Shown here one piece after another: positions 17,318-26,919 of a stretch of DNA of 64,000 nt. Position numbers and translations under genes: made by a program. The notes under the pieces were generated by a model, which was not told the origin of the DNA, made no database searches, and saw only the letters and a list, made by a program, of their open reading frames with translations. How positions within the stretch are numbered: the first letter of the stretch is position 1; the number at the start of each line of letters is the position of its first letter. The DNA is from Parvimonas sp000223315 (GTDB taxonomy: Bacteria > Bacillota > Clostridia > Tissierellales > Peptoniphilaceae), in contig CP189843.1 of NCBI GenBank assembly GCA_050262155.1, forward strand, positions 930,001-994,000, given 5' to 3'.

Positions 17318-18057
17318 TAAATCATCTCCCAAGAATCTATAAGCTGTAATAGTCCGAAACCTGATGCATTTTTACTTCCGACAGACGAAATCAGCATTTC
17401 GTTTAATAAGCTATTATCGGCATTAATTATAATTACTCCTAAACTAGCATCAATATACAATCCATAAAAAAGTACAACGGCTTTTTTCATTTCAGAAATA
17501 TCCATCTTCATATCATCAATAGCGTTGGAATAATTTGGAAAATGAATTTTTAAATTTTCTTTAAATTTATCAAAGAAATCCTCATCTTCAACAGTTATAT
17601 GTCTATCTGTATTATCTTCTCTATTATGTTCACGAATTACAAGAGGAGAACAAAATTTAAATCTTGCACAATTTCCAACAATCTTTTTTTCATTTACAAT
17701 TTTAGCATCTGTTAAAACTATAAAATTATTTTTAGAAATTTTAAATTCCTTGTCTTTATATTCTAAAAACGAATTGAAAAAGATAGTTCCAACATCAGTT
17801 TTTGGAGATTTAAAAGTAATCTCAAAATTATTTTCTCCAACTTCAATTCTGTTGGAAAAAAATTTGGGTTTAAAAAATTTGACCGCCCACGAATATTTTT
17901 TTTCATCACTTTTAATATAATCATCCCCAAAAAACTTTTCAAAAAATTCACCATTAGAATAATTTGATACCGCTGTTTTAAAAAATTTAATACAGAAACG
18001 ATGATAATCTTTAGGGATGAAATTATTATCTGTTTTAAATTTTAAAACGATTTTCAT
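17317..18057 (-). CDS. cas6: Cas6 crRNA-processing endoribonuclease
   Basis: The first gene of the I-B operon, 246 residues from the ATG at 18057; the longer frame begins at a GTG that is part of the AGAGAGGTG ribosome binding site. It has a RAMP fold with FHRFCIKFF-like N-terminal sequence (HRFCIKFFK), and ends in the Cas6 glycine-rich loop GSKNASGFGLL. It should cut repeat RNA to leave the ATGTAAAU-type handle. It is the only Cas6 in the window, so it probably also provides crRNA to the type III module. Confidence 0.93.
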   Translation of the reverse strand: MKIVLKFKTDNNFIPKDYHRFCIKFFKTAVSNYSNGEFFEKFFGDDYIKSDEKKYSWAVKFFKPKFFSNRIEVGENNFEITFKSPKTDVGTIFFNSFLEYKDKEFKISKNNFIVLTDAKIVNEKKIVGNCARFKFCSPLVIREHNREDNTDRHITVEDEDFFDKFKENLKIHFPNYSNAIDDMKMDISEMKKAVVLFYGLYIDASLGVIIINADNSLLNEMLISSVGSKNASGFGLLQLIDSWEMI

Positions 18058-18123
18058 AACAAACACCTCTCTTTATATTAATTTATTATTTATTATCTTA
18101 TTTTAATTTCAAATTTTAATACT

Positions 18124-18810
18124 TTAATCAAATTTCTTAGGTTCATAAATTTTATAATATTTTCCTTTGTACTTTATTATATTTTCAATCTTTTCATATT
18201 CATTTGTGGCTGAATTTTTGACCTCTGCTTCGTATAAGTCAGATTTTATTAATAGCTTTCCTTTTTGGTCATATAATTCAATTTTTTTGTCTCTCATTTT
18301 AGAGATATTTTTTATTTCACTCTTAAAAATTTCTTCAAGAATAGATTTTTCTTTTAGTTCTTTAAAATCACTTAATCCGTTTTCAATCACGATTGTATAT
18401 GAAATGTTATAAATATTTTTTGTAGTTTCATGAGTATCAAGACTCTTTATTTCAAAAAGTAATATTATTACTATAGAAACTAAACTTATAATATGTTTTA
18501 TTTTTTCAGATTTCTTTGATATTATGATGAAAAAAATGTCTTCTAACAAAGCCAAAACCCAAACAAATAATGCTATAACTACCAAATCTATAATAAAAAA
18601 GAGTATAATTCCTAAAGTAGCAATAATAAAATGAAATAATCCATAAAATTTTAAAATCTTTTCAGGATTTTTCATTTTAAGATTTCTCATTAAAATATTA
18701 TATGCTTCAGAAACATACTCCTTATTTCTAATCTTATAGAACATAATTCCTATATATACATATCTTGTCAAAATTAAAACCATTAAACCATAAAAAAACA
18801 AGTATCTCAT
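18124..18810 (-). CDS. Hypothetical membrane protein
   Basis: Unrecognised, 228 residues. Hydrophobic segments lie at about 1-23, 58-90 and 104-122, and a soluble C-terminal half (about 130-228) follows. GGAGG precedes the ATG. It lies just upstream of cas6, with 66 bases between its stop and the cas6 start, and could be read with the cas operon, but nothing in it suggests a CRISPR role. It is similar in style to the membrane protein at 63-548 (long alternating hydrophobic stretches), without obvious sequence identity. Confidence 0.6.
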   Translation of the reverse strand: MRYLFFYGLMVLILTRYVYIGIMFYKIRNKEYVSEAYNILMRNLKMKNPEKILKFYGLFHFIIATLGIILFFIIDLVVIALFVWVLALLEDIFFIIISKKSEKIKHIISLVSIVIILLFEIKSLDTHETTKNIYNISYTIVIENGLSDFKELKEKSILEEIFKSEIKNISKMRDKKIELYDQKGKLLIKSDLYEAEVKNSATNEYEKIENIIKYKGKYYKIYEPKKFD

Positions 18811-18908
18811 TGTTATCCTCCTAGTAATCTTATTAATTTATAACTTAAGATGATTATAACAAATTAAACCAATATATTCAACAATTTAATGAAAATATTT
18901 TCATAAAA

Positions 18909-18938
18909 AAATAGCGAAGTTTTTCTTCGCTATTTTTT
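18909..18938 (-). terminator. Terminator after transketolase
   Basis: The arms AATAGCGAAG (18910-18919) and CTTCGCTATT (18925-18934) pair perfectly around a 5-nt loop, with A/T runs on both sides. On the minus strand the stem is followed by a T-run, which ends the transketolase transcript. It may work in both directions. Confidence 0.9.
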
Positions 18939-18952
18939 ACATTTTTTATTAA

Positions 18953-20926
18953 TTAGAATAATTCTTTTTTTATTTTTTCATAAACTGCATCAACTGTAAA
19001 TCCAAATTTTTCAAATAATAAATTTGCAGGTGCTGATGCTCCAAATGTATCAAGACCTATTGAAATTCCATCTAATCCTACATATTTGCCCCAACCAAAT
19101 GTTGATAGAGCTTCAATGCTGACTCTCTTTCTGATGTTATTAGGTAATACACTTTCTTTATATTCTTTACTTTGTTTTTCAAACTCTTCCATACATGGCA
19201 TTGATACAAGTCTTGTGCAAATATTTTCTTCTAAAAGTTTTTCACAAACTTTGTAAGCCAAGCCAACTTCTGAACCTGATGCAATAATAATCATTTCAAA
19301 GTCTTTTCCAAAGTCTTTTAGGACATATCCGCCTTTTAGTGCTTCAGATGAAGTTACTTCTAAATTTGTCAACTTTTGTCTTGTAAGAGCTAGACAGCTT
19401 GGAGTTTTTCTGTTCTTTAATGCAGATATCCAAGCATAAGCAGTTTCTTTTGCATCACAAGGTCTATACATTGAAACATTTGGTGTAGATCTGAACATTG
19501 CCAAATGTTCAATTGGTTCATGTGTAGGTCCGTCTTCTCCAACTCCAATGCTATCGTGAGTTAAAACATAGATAACGCCTTGATTCATAAGTGCAGAAAG
19601 TCTTACAGCAGGTTTTAAATAATCACTGAAAACAAAGAATGTTGCACAATATGGTAAAAGTCCTCCATGTAATGAAATCCCGTTACAGATTGCAGCCATT
19701 GCATGTTCTCTTACTCCAAAGTGAATATTTTTACCGCTTCTGTTTTCAGGTGAATAGTAGTCAAATTCTTTCATTGTTGATTTGTTTGAAGGTCCTAAAT
19801 CCGCTGAACCTCCAAAAAGATTTGGTAATAATCTAGAAAATCTGTTTAATACAATTCCACTTGATTCTCTTGATGCCATATCTTTATCAAATTCAGTAAT
19901 TGATGAATCGTTTAAGATTTCTTCGTCAATTTCTTCTTTCATAAATTTTCTGAATAAATTATATTTTTCAGGATATTTAACTTTGTATTCTTCAAATTGT
20001 TTTTCCCATTCATCAACAAAAGTATTCTTTCTTTCAACAACTTCTTTCATATATTTTTTAACTTCTTCCGGAACATAAAAACTTTCTTCATATTCCCAAC
20101 CAATATTTTTCTTAAATGTTGGAATATTATCTTCTCCTAAAGGTTCTCCATGTGCTGAAGCACTTCCCTCTTTGGTTGAACCGTATCCAATTTTTGTCTT
20201 TATTTCGATTAATGAAGGCTTATCAGTTAGCTTTGCTCTTTCTATTGCTTCTTTAATTTCATTGATATTATTACCATCTGCAACAAAATAAGTATCCCAA
20301 CCTAGAGCTTCATATCTAGCTCTTACATTTTCACTAAAAGCAGTTGAAGTATCACCTTCGATAGTAATATTATTACTATCATATAAAACTATAAGTTTTC
20401 CTAATTTTAATGTGCCTGCAAGTGAAGATGCTTCATTGCTGATACCTTCCATAAGACAACCATCTCCAACGATTGAATAAGTATAGTGATCTACTATTTT
20501 ACAATCGTCAGTATTGAAAATTGAAGCTAAATGACTTTCCGCAAGTGCCATACCAACAGCCATTGAAACACCTTGTCCAAGTGGTCCTGTTGTTGCATCT
20601 ATTCCAGCAGTATGTCCATATTCAGGATGTCCCGGAGTCAAGCTGTCAATTTGTCTAAAATTCTTTATATCTTCAATACTAACACCATAATCAAATAAAT
20701 GAAGTAATGAATATAAAAGCATAGAACCATGTCCTGCTGATAAAATAAATCTATCTCTGTCAAACCAATTTGGATTTTTAGGAGAAATCTTCATACAATC
20801 ATTAAATAAAGTAAATGCCATTGGTGATGCTCCAAGTGGAAGTCCGGGATGTCCTGACTTTGCTTTTTGAATAGCATCAGCACTTAATGTTCTCATAGTA
20901 TTAATACATAAATTCTTAATTTCCAT
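18953..20926 (-). CDS. tkt: Transketolase
   Basis: A 657-residue transketolase, the usual bacterial length. It moves two-carbon units between sugar phosphates in the non-oxidative pentose phosphate pathway using thiamine diphosphate. The signatures are SGHPGLPLG near the N-terminus, SAGHGSMLLYSLLHL, the ThDP/Mg site GDGCLMEG, and GEDGPTHEPIEHL in the pyrimidine-binding domain. GAGGGA precedes the ATG. It stands alone with its own promoter (20978-21006) and terminator, so it is a monocistronic unit between the cas region and the heat-shock operon. Confidence 0.97.
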   Translation of the reverse strand: MEIKNLCINTMRTLSADAIQKAKSGHPGLPLGASPMAFTLFNDCMKISPKNPNWFDRDRFILSAGHGSMLLYSLLHLFDYGVSIEDIKNFRQIDSLTPGHPEYGHTAGIDATTGPLGQGVSMAVGMALAESHLASIFNTDDCKIVDHYTYSIVGDGCLMEGISNEASSLAGTLKLGKLIVLYDSNNITIEGDTSTAFSENVRARYEALGWDTYFVADGNNINEIKEAIERAKLTDKPSLIEIKTKIGYGSTKEGSASAHGEPLGEDNIPTFKKNIGWEYEESFYVPEEVKKYMKEVVERKNTFVDEWEKQFEEYKVKYPEKYNLFRKFMKEEIDEEILNDSSITEFDKDMASRESSGIVLNRFSRLLPNLFGGSADLGPSNKSTMKEFDYYSPENRSGKNIHFGVREHAMAAICNGISLHGGLLPYCATFFVFSDYLKPAVRLSALMNQGVIYVLTHDSIGVGEDGPTHEPIEHLAMFRSTPNVSMYRPCDAKETAYAWISALKNRKTPSCLALTRQKLTNLEVTSSEALKGGYVLKDFGKDFEMIIIASGSEVGLAYKVCEKLLEENICTRLVSMPCMEEFEKQSKEYKESVLPNNIRKRVSIEALSTFGWGKYVGLDGISIGLDTFGASAPANLLFEKFGFTVDAVYEKIKKELF

Positions 20927-20977
20927 ATCATTCCCTCACTTAAATATATTATTTTTTTAAATAAACTTAACGAACTT

Positions 20978-21006
20978 ATTATATCAATAAATACATTTTT
21001 TTTCAA
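20978..21006 (-). promoter_or_regulatory. Promoter of tkt
   Basis: On the minus strand TTGAAA (21006-21001) and TATAAT (20983-20978) are separated by 17 bases. It fits a strong vegetative promoter about 40 bases upstream of the transketolase ribosome binding site. Confidence 0.75.
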
Positions 21007-21009
21007 TAG

Positions 21010-21038
21010 AAAAGGTAGTGCATCACACACTACCTTTT
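21010..21038 (-). terminator. Terminator after dnaK
   Basis: An 11-bp perfect stem, AAAAGGTAGTG (21010-21020) and CACTACCTTTT (21028-21038), with a 7-nt loop lies 14 bases after the dnaK stop. The minus-strand RNA ends the stem in UUUU. Confidence 0.8.
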
Positions 21039-21051
21039 AGCATTTTTTATT

Positions 21052-22872
21052 CTATTTATTTTCGTCTTCATCAACTACTTCATAGTCAGCGTCAACTACA
21101 TCATCTTTCTTTGGTTCTGCTCCTTGTCCTTGTGGGTTAGCATTTTGATATAATTTTTCTGAAATTTTATAGAATTCTTGAGTTAAAGCGTCATTCTTTG
21201 CTTTAATGTCTTCTACATTGTCAGTTGTTATTGCTGATTTTAAATCTTCTAATTTTGCATTAACTGCAGATTTTTCATCTTCTGAGATTTTTCCTTCTAA
21301 ATCTTTCAAAGTTTTTTCAGTTTGATAGATTAAGGATTCAGCATTATTTTTAGTTTCTACAACTTCTTTTTTCTTCTTATCTTCTTGAGCAAATTGTTCT
21401 GCTTCTCTAACTTTCTTATTAATTTCATCTTCAGATAATTTTGTTGATGCAGTAATTGTAATCTTTTGTTCATTTCCTGATCCTAAATCTTTAGCACTAA
21501 CATTTACAATTCCGTTAGCATCTATATCAAAAGTAACTTCAATTTGTGGAACTCCTCTTGGAGCAGCAGGAATACCTGTTAATTGGAATCTTCCTAATGT
21601 TGTATTATCATGAGCAAATTCTCTTTCACCTTGTAAAACATGGATATCTACTGCTGTTTGTCCATCTGCAGCAGTTGAGAAAATTTGACTTTTTTTAGCA
21701 GGAATAGTTGTATTTCTTTCGATTAATCTTGTCATTACACCACCCATTGTTTCGATACCTAATGACAATGGAGTTACGTCTAATAATAATAAATCTTTAA
21801 CTTCTCCTGTTAAAACACCACCTTGAATTGCAGCACCGATAGCAACACATTCATCAGGGTTAATATCTTTTTGTGGTTCTTTTCCAATTAATTTTTTAAC
21901 AGCTTCTTGTACAGCTGGAATTCTTGTTGAACCACCAACTAGAAGAACTTTATCAATTTCAGATGCAGTAAGTCCAGCATCACTTAATGCTTCTCTAACT
22001 GGAACTAATGTTTTATCAATTAAGTCTGAAGATAATTCTTCAAATTTTGCTCTCTTAATATCCATATTCATATGAACAGGAGCTCCATCAATAGCTGTAA
22101 TAAATGGTAAGTTTACATTTGTAGTCATTGTTGTTGAAAGTTCTTTTTTAGCTTTTTCTGCAGCATCTTTTAATCTTTGCATTGCTGTTACATCTTTACT
22201 TAAGTCAATACCATTTTCTTTTTTGAATTCTGAAATCATATATTTCATTAAAACTTCGTCAAAATCATCTCCACCAAGTCTATTGTTACCTCTTGTAGCT
22301 AAAACTTCAAATACTCCGTCTCCGATTTCCAAAATAGAAACGTCAAATGTACCACCACCAAGGTCAAATACCATTATCTTATGTTGTTCAGTATCTTTGT
22401 CCATTCCATAAGCAAGGGCTGCAGCAGTTGGTTCGTTTATAATTCTCTTAACATCTAAACCTGCAATTTTTCCGGCATCTTTTGTAGCTTGTCTTTGGCT
22501 ATCTGTAAAGTAAGCAGGAACAGTTATTACAGCTTCTGTAACAGTTTCTCCTAAATAACTTTCAACATCTGATTTAATCTTTTGTAAAATCATTGCAGAA
22601 ATTTCTTGTGGGCTATATTCTTTATCATCAATCTTTACTTTATAATCTGTACCCATTTCTCTCTTAATAGAAGTTATTGTTCTTGCTGCATTTGTAATTG
22701 CTTGTCTTTTAGCAGTTTCTCCTACTAATCTTTCTCCATTTTTTGTAAAAGCAACAACTGAAGGAGTAGTTCTATTTCCTTCTACGTTTGCTATAATTGT
22801 TGGTTCTCCACCTTCCATAACAGCTACTGCTGAGTTTGTTGTACCTAAATCAATACCTATAATTTTTGACAT
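21052..22872 (-). CDS. dnaK: Chaperone DnaK (Hsp70)
   Basis: Full-length Hsp70, 606 residues. ATP-binding signatures are IGIDLGTTNS (residues 5-14), VFDLGGGTFDVS, and VLLVGGSTRIPAVQ. The substrate domain and helical lid follow, and the acidic tail ends in VDEDENK. A longer frame starts at 22896 inside grpE, but AAGGAGG lies just before the ATG at 22872, which gives the family N-terminus MSKIIGID. It is the last gene of hrcA-grpE-dnaK; dnaJ is not here but at 52444-53583. Confidence 0.98.
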   Translation of the reverse strand: MSKIIGIDLGTTNSAVAVMEGGEPTIIANVEGNRTTPSVVAFTKNGERLVGETAKRQAITNAARTITSIKREMGTDYKVKIDDKEYSPQEISAMILQKIKSDVESYLGETVTEAVITVPAYFTDSQRQATKDAGKIAGLDVKRIINEPTAAALAYGMDKDTEQHKIMVFDLGGGTFDVSILEIGDGVFEVLATRGNNRLGGDDFDEVLMKYMISEFKKENGIDLSKDVTAMQRLKDAAEKAKKELSTTMTTNVNLPFITAIDGAPVHMNMDIKRAKFEELSSDLIDKTLVPVREALSDAGLTASEIDKVLLVGGSTRIPAVQEAVKKLIGKEPQKDINPDECVAIGAAIQGGVLTGEVKDLLLLDVTPLSLGIETMGGVMTRLIERNTTIPAKKSQIFSTAADGQTAVDIHVLQGEREFAHDNTTLGRFQLTGIPAAPRGVPQIEVTFDIDANGIVNVSAKDLGSGNEQKITITASTKLSEDEINKKVREAEQFAQEDKKKKEVVETKNNAESLIYQTEKTLKDLEGKISEDEKSAVNAKLEDLKSAITTDNVEDIKAKNDALTQEFYKISEKLYQNANPQGQGAEPKKDDVVDADYEVVDEDENK

Positions 22873-22888
22873 AATCTTTTCCTCCTTA

Positions 22889-23419
22889 TTATTCACTAAC
22901 TTTAACCATACTTGGTCTAATTACTTTATCTTTAATTTTATATCCTTTTTCAAAAGTTTCCAATACGATACCACTTTCTACTCCATCTTTACTTTCAGTC
23001 ATAACTGCATTATGCAAATTTGGATCAAAAACGGCTCCATCACTCTCTATTTCCTCAACCGTTTCAGACTTTAAAACTGATTCAAATTGATCTTTAATCA
23101 TAACAAAACCTTTAATTGTATCATCCTCTAAATTAGCATGAGTAAAAGCTCTATTAAAATTATCTAAAACAGGTAATAATTTTAAAATTAAACTTTCATT
23201 TGCAAGTATAATAGAATTTGATTTTTCTCTTTCAGTTCTGTTCTTATAATTTATAAAATCAGCTTGAAGCCTTAAAAGTTGATTTTTTAATTCTTCAATT
23301 TCTGAATTTAATTTTTTTTCAACTTCATCAGAAGAGTTTTGTTCTAAAGCTTTTTCTTCCACTTTTTCAGTAGTTTCTTCTTTAATCTCATCTTCTAATT
23401 CTTTTTTATCTTTTTTCAA
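22889..23419 (-). CDS. grpE: Nucleotide exchange factor GrpE
   Basis: A 176-residue GrpE. An acidic coiled-coil N-terminus (about 1-70) is followed by the family core: RLQADFINYKNRTEREK, LLPVLDNFNRAF and the C-terminal beta domain with FDPNLHNAV and KGYKIKDKVIRPSMVKV. It releases ADP from DnaK. It lies between hrcA and dnaK, with 16 bases to each neighbour's boundary, and is expected to be under HrcA control. Confidence 0.97.
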   Translation of the reverse strand: MKKDKKELEDEIKEETTEKVEEKALEQNSSDEVEKKLNSEIEELKNQLLRLQADFINYKNRTEREKSNSIILANESLILKLLPVLDNFNRAFTHANLEDDTIKGFVMIKDQFESVLKSETVEEIESDGAVFDPNLHNAVMTESKDGVESGIVLETFEKGYKIKDKVIRPSMVKVSE

Positions 23420-23434
23420 CTATTTCGCCTCCCG

Positions 23435-24449
23435 TCATTTTAAAATATCTCTAAATCTATCATTTAAACTTAACATAGTCGATATTATCTTTTCATAATC
23501 CATTCTTGTTGGACCAATAACTGCAATTTTCCCTTTACTTCCATCTCCAAGATCATAAGATGTAGCAACTATTGTATTTTCATTTAAAAAGTCTTTATTA
23601 TTTTCACGACCTATGCTCACATATATTTCATCTCCGCTATAACTCAAGAACAAATTCTCCAATTCACTTTTATCCTCTAAGAAATGTATAAGCTCTTTAG
23701 CTTTATTCAAATCCCTGTATTCCGGAAAATTAAATATATTGGAAATTCCTTCTAATTCAATACTGGATTTTTCAGTCTTTGAAATCTCATTACCTATTAA
23801 ATCTGAAATGTCTGTTATAAAAGGAATCTTTGAAACAAAAGTAAGCTTCAAGTATTCCAGTCTTTCGCTTAAATCAGATACTTTAACATTTATTAAATAC
23901 TTCTTTAAATAAAATATTAAATTTGTAAAATTTCTCCACTAAGTTCTGTTTTTGAATCAAAAACTGTATTAATTACTTTTCCATTATCGAAAACTAATAC
24001 TAAAACATAACAATTTCCGCTAATATTTATAACATCGATACTCTTAACTGAACAATCCATATAATCTGTAATCATTGTTGCCGTTATACATTCCGTTACC
24101 TCCGAGATAATTTTTGCGGATTCTTTAAAAATTTTACTTTTTTCATTGATATGTTTTGATAAAATGTCAATTCCATATGTATTTTTAGAAATCTCATCAA
24201 AATGCGAAGATAATAAATAATTAACATAATGTCTGTAAGCCTTATCTGATGGAATTCTTCCGGAAGATGAATAAGCCTTATTTAAAAAACCAAGTTCTTC
24301 TAAATCGCTCATCTCATTCCTTACCGTTGCTGAACTAACCCCCATATCATATTGTTTAGAAATTGTTCGAGACCCAATAGGCTCAGATGTATTGATATAA
24401 CTATCTATTATGGCATATATAAAATCTTCAATTTTCTATCATCAAGCAT
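23435..24449 (-). pseudogene. hrcA: Heat-inducible repressor HrcA, frame broken twice
   Basis: HrcA represses the heat-shock operon by binding CIRCE. The coding sequence is in three frames. From the ATG at 24449 (AGAGGTG upstream) it reads MLDDRKLKIL, then shifts at a TATATA run (24414-24421), continues as IIDSYINTSEPIGSR and the winged-helix core SSATVRNEMSDLEELGFL / SGRIPSDKAYRHYV, then shifts again near 23917-23925 and resumes through YLKLTFVSKIPF to the end. Concatenated, it has the expected length of about 335 residues. Both shifts fit 1-2 nt indels in low-complexity runs. Real loss would leave the operon derepressed, so a sequencing error is at least as likely. Confidence 0.88.
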
Positions 24450-24463
24450 TTTATCACCTCTTT

Positions 24464-24490
24464 TTAGCACTCAATCTATTAGACTGCTAA
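24464..24490 (-). promoter_or_regulatory. CIRCE operator
   Basis: TTAGCACTC (24464-24472), a 9-nt spacer and GACTGCTAA (24482-24490) match the CIRCE consensus with one mismatch in the second arm. It overlaps the predicted transcription start of hrcA-grpE-dnaK, 15 bases upstream of the hrcA ATG, which is the standard place for HrcA repression. Confidence 0.96.
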
Positions 24491-24494
24491 CAAT

Positions 24495-24523
24495 ATTATA
24501 TTACTATTATTCCCCTATGTCAA
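24495..24523 (-). promoter_or_regulatory. Promoter of hrcA-grpE-dnaK
   Basis: This is a perfect sigma-A type promoter on the minus strand: TTGACA (24523-24518), 17 bases, TATAAT (24500-24495). CIRCE starts 5 bases downstream. Confidence 0.93.
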
Positions 24524-24653
24524 GTTTTAAAACATTTTTATTAAAAATTTTTTTATTAGCTGTTTATCAAAAATTTTAAAGCTGATATACAGGTTTTTTT
24601 GTAAAAAAATTAATTCGTCATATAACATATAATGTAAAAAGTTTTTTGAACAG

Positions 24654-24682
24654 TTGACAAATTTTGATAATATTGTTATTAT
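24654..24682 (+). promoter_or_regulatory. Promoter of the flavodoxin gene
   Basis: TTGACA (24654-24659), 17 bases, then TATTAT (24677-24682). It predicts a 5' leader of about 120 bases before the flavodoxin ATG. No riboswitch-like structure is evident in that AT-rich leader. Confidence 0.75.
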
Positions 24683-24810
24683 TATCTTGTAGAAATTGTT
24701 AATTAAATTTAAAATACTTATTTTAGATTTAATTATGATTTAATATTGTATTATATTAATAGTACAATAAAATTTTACTTTATTAGTTAAAATTTAAGGA
24801 GGACTTTTAA

Positions 24811-25239
24811 ATGAAAGTAGCAGTTGTATATTGGTCAGGTACAGGTAATACTGAAAAAATGGCTGATTGTATCGCCGAAGGAATTGAAAATGCAGGTTCT
24901 GAAGTTGAAGTAATCTTCTGTGACGATTTTGGAGCAGATATGTTAAATGATTATGATTTAGTTGCATTCGGTTGTCCGGCAATGGGAGATGAAGTTCTTG
25001 AAGAATCAAGCTTTGAACCAATGTTCGAAGAAGTTGAAGAAGAATTAAATGGAAGAAAAATCGCTTTATTCGGATCTTATGAATGGAATGAAGGACAAAA
25101 ATGGATGAAAGACTGGAAAGTTAGATGTGAAGGCGTTGGAGCTAAAATCGTAGCTGAACCACTTTGCGTATATGATTGTCCTACACCTGAAGACGAAGAT
25201 GACTGTGTAGCATTTGGAGAAAAAATCGCTAAGGCATAA
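24811..25239 (+). CDS. Flavodoxin, short chain
   Basis: A 142-residue FMN-binding electron carrier. The phosphate-binding loop is WSGTGNTEKMA (residues 8-18); FGCPAMGDE and FGSYEWNEGQ form the flanking isoalloxazine loops. It is strongly acidic, as flavodoxins are. It replaces ferredoxin in anaerobic electron transfer. AAGGAGG (24796-24802) sits 8 bases from the ATG. It is the only convincing plus-strand CDS in the window, with its own promoter and terminator. Confidence 0.96.
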   Translation: MKVAVVYWSGTGNTEKMADCIAEGIENAGSEVEVIFCDDFGADMLNDYDLVAFGCPAMGDEVLEESSFEPMFEEVEEELNGRKIALFGSYEWNEGQKWMKDWKVRCEGVGAKIVAEPLCVYDCPTPEDEDDCVAFGEKIAKA

Positions 25240-25252
25240 TTCATTAAAAAAC

Positions 25253-25284
25253 AAAAAGTAGCCGATGAGCTACTTTTTTTTTTT
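25253..25284 (+). terminator. Terminator after flavodoxin
   Basis: AAAAAGTAGC (25253-25262) pairs with GCTACTTTTT (25269-25278) around CGATGA, and the T-run continues to 25284. A classic intrinsic terminator 13 bases after the stop codon. Confidence 0.95.
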
Positions 25285-25310
25285 ATGTTCTTAATATCAA
25301 AAATTTTAAA

Positions 25311-26036
25311 TTATAAAGTTGTTACATCAGCTTTTAACTTATAAATAACATCTTTTCTCTCTACGATTATATTTACTTTTTTTGAAAGTTCTTCATCGTT
25401 TTTTATTCTTTGCAATAATTTGTTTGACGGATTAATTGTATAAGCATTACCGAATCTTCTAAGCATTGATAAGTCTCCGGTTGTATCTCCATAGGCATAA
25501 GACTTTTCGATGTCTATATTATATTTTTCAATGATTTCATTACAGACTTCATCCTTTCCTTCGCTATGCCACATCGGTACAATTTCTCCTGTGAATTTTC
25601 CATCTTCATCAAATAAATATTTTGTTGCTCTAAATTCTGTAACACCATATTTTTCAGCCATTTCCTTAACCAAAAAATCAGGGCTTCCTGAAATAAAAAA
25701 TATTAAATGCCCATTAGCTTTATGAAATTCTAACTGATTTCTTGAAAATACATAAACTCTTTCAAATACTTTTCTTATAGATTGCTCTGCAATAAATTTA
25801 TTATATTGGATATCAAAGCCTTTTAAGTCACTTCTATATTTTTCTGAAAGTGCTTCAATATAGGCATCATATGCCCCATATCTATTAACATATTCCATAT
25901 ATAACTGCTTTACATCATCAACCCAAACACTTTCATCTAAGATTTCATATTTTATAAGTCTTTTAAAATGTTCAATCATAAGAGATTCTCTTGCTATAGT
26001 TCCGTCAATATCAAAAAATGCGGCTATATTAGACAT
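25311..26036 (-). CDS. HAD-IB family phosphatase
   Basis: A 241-residue haloacid dehalogenase-type hydrolase of the SerB-like IB subfamily. Motif I is FFDIDGT (residues 7-13, nucleophile Asp9), motif II is FFISGSPDF, and motif III/IV is YAYGDTTGDLSML. The helical cap lies between residues 20 and 110. The substrate is unknown; phosphoserine and small phosphomonoesters are typical of the subfamily. It lies 8 bases downstream of the small membrane protein gene at 26045. Confidence 0.9.
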   Translation of the reverse strand: MSNIAAFFDIDGTIARESLMIEHFKRLIKYEILDESVWVDDVKQLYMEYVNRYGAYDAYIEALSEKYRSDLKGFDIQYNKFIAEQSIRKVFERVYVFSRNQLEFHKANGHLIFFISGSPDFLVKEMAEKYGVTEFRATKYLFDEDGKFTGEIVPMWHSEGKDEVCNEIIEKYNIDIEKSYAYGDTTGDLSMLRRFGNAYTINPSNKLLQRIKNDEELSKKVNIIVERKDVIYKLKADVTTL

Positions 26037-26044
26037 ACAAACAC

Positions 26045-26344
26045 CTACTTTCTCTTAAAATTCATAAGAATTAAAACAAAAAAAAACAGCGAAACCACTC
26101 CACTTGTCCCGATAATCATTGAATAATAAAGCGAATTAATTCCTCTTGCAGTCAAAATATTTGTCCATCCGTCTGCTAAAAATACCGTTCCAACAACAAT
26201 TAAAATAAATGCAGGAATGAATTTAATAAATCTATTTTTCAATAAACTAAGTAAATATGTTAAGAGCATTGCAACAAATATTGCAAGTAAGACGATACCG
26301 ACTGACAATCTCTTTTTCACTAAAATTTCAAACAATTCTTTCAT
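26045..26344 (-). CDS. Small membrane protein, three predicted segments
   Basis: A 99-residue protein with hydrophobic segments at about 14-34, 40-60 and 71-95 and a basic C-terminal end (FKRK). I do not recognise the family. It nearly abuts the CYTH gene upstream and the HAD phosphatase gene downstream, so the three are probably cotranscribed. Confidence 0.65.
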   Translation of the reverse strand: MKELFEILVKKRLSVGIVLLAIFVAMLLTYLLSLLKNRFIKFIPAFILIVVGTVFLADGWTNILTARGINSLYYSMIIGTSGVVSLFFFVLILMNFKRK

Positions 26345-26345
26345 A

Positions 26346-26890
26346 CTAACTCCTATTTTTTAATTCTTCTTTAAGTTCAGGTAAAGATTTAAGACAAATT
26401 TCTCCTTCGCTTATTCCCAACAAATCAAAACTTCACACAAATCATCATAATTGGAAACTTCAATTTCCATATATGGATAAGGATAAACTTCTTTATCCCA
26501 TATATCAATGTCAATATGAGCATTTCTTAATTTATATGATGTTCTGAATTTTCTCTCTATATCCAGTTTATCATAGCCTAAAAAATTTAATATTTTTAAC
26601 ATTTCTTCACTATTTTCTAAAGAAACATTATATTCATTAAACTCTTTTAAAATTTCATTTTCTTTATGCTCTTTATATGTTAATTCTGAATTAATTTCCT
26701 TTCCATCTCTATCTAAAAGTTTTCTAATTCTTAAAAAGCTTCCATTTGGAATACAATCCAATTTTGAAGATGTAAGTCTAATGTTTTCCTGATTTTCACT
26801 TTTTAAAAACTTCGCACCTAAATTTTTCAATTTAGTTTTTATTTCTTCAACATCTATATTTAAAATTTTAACTTCTAATTCTTTTTTCAT
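26346..26890 (-). pseudogene. CYTH domain protein, frame broken near the 3' end
   Basis: A CYTH-domain (adenylate cyclase IV / thiamine triphosphatase fold) protein. The start is the ATG at 26890 after TTAGGAG, giving MKKELEVKIL with the ExExK motif (ELEVK). RIRK and TYKEHKE follow, and IDIWDKEVYPYPYMEIEV is the acidic strand pair that binds the metal-triphosphate complex. After LCEVL the frame breaks near 26432 (a GAT probably lacks its G). The other frame continues as LLGISEGEICLKSLPELKEELKNRS to a TAG at 26346, the normal C-terminal helix. It acts on a small triphosphate compound or on nothing now known. Confidence 0.8.
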
Positions 26891-26919
26891 TTTATCTCCT
26901 AATAAGTCTTGGGATAAAT

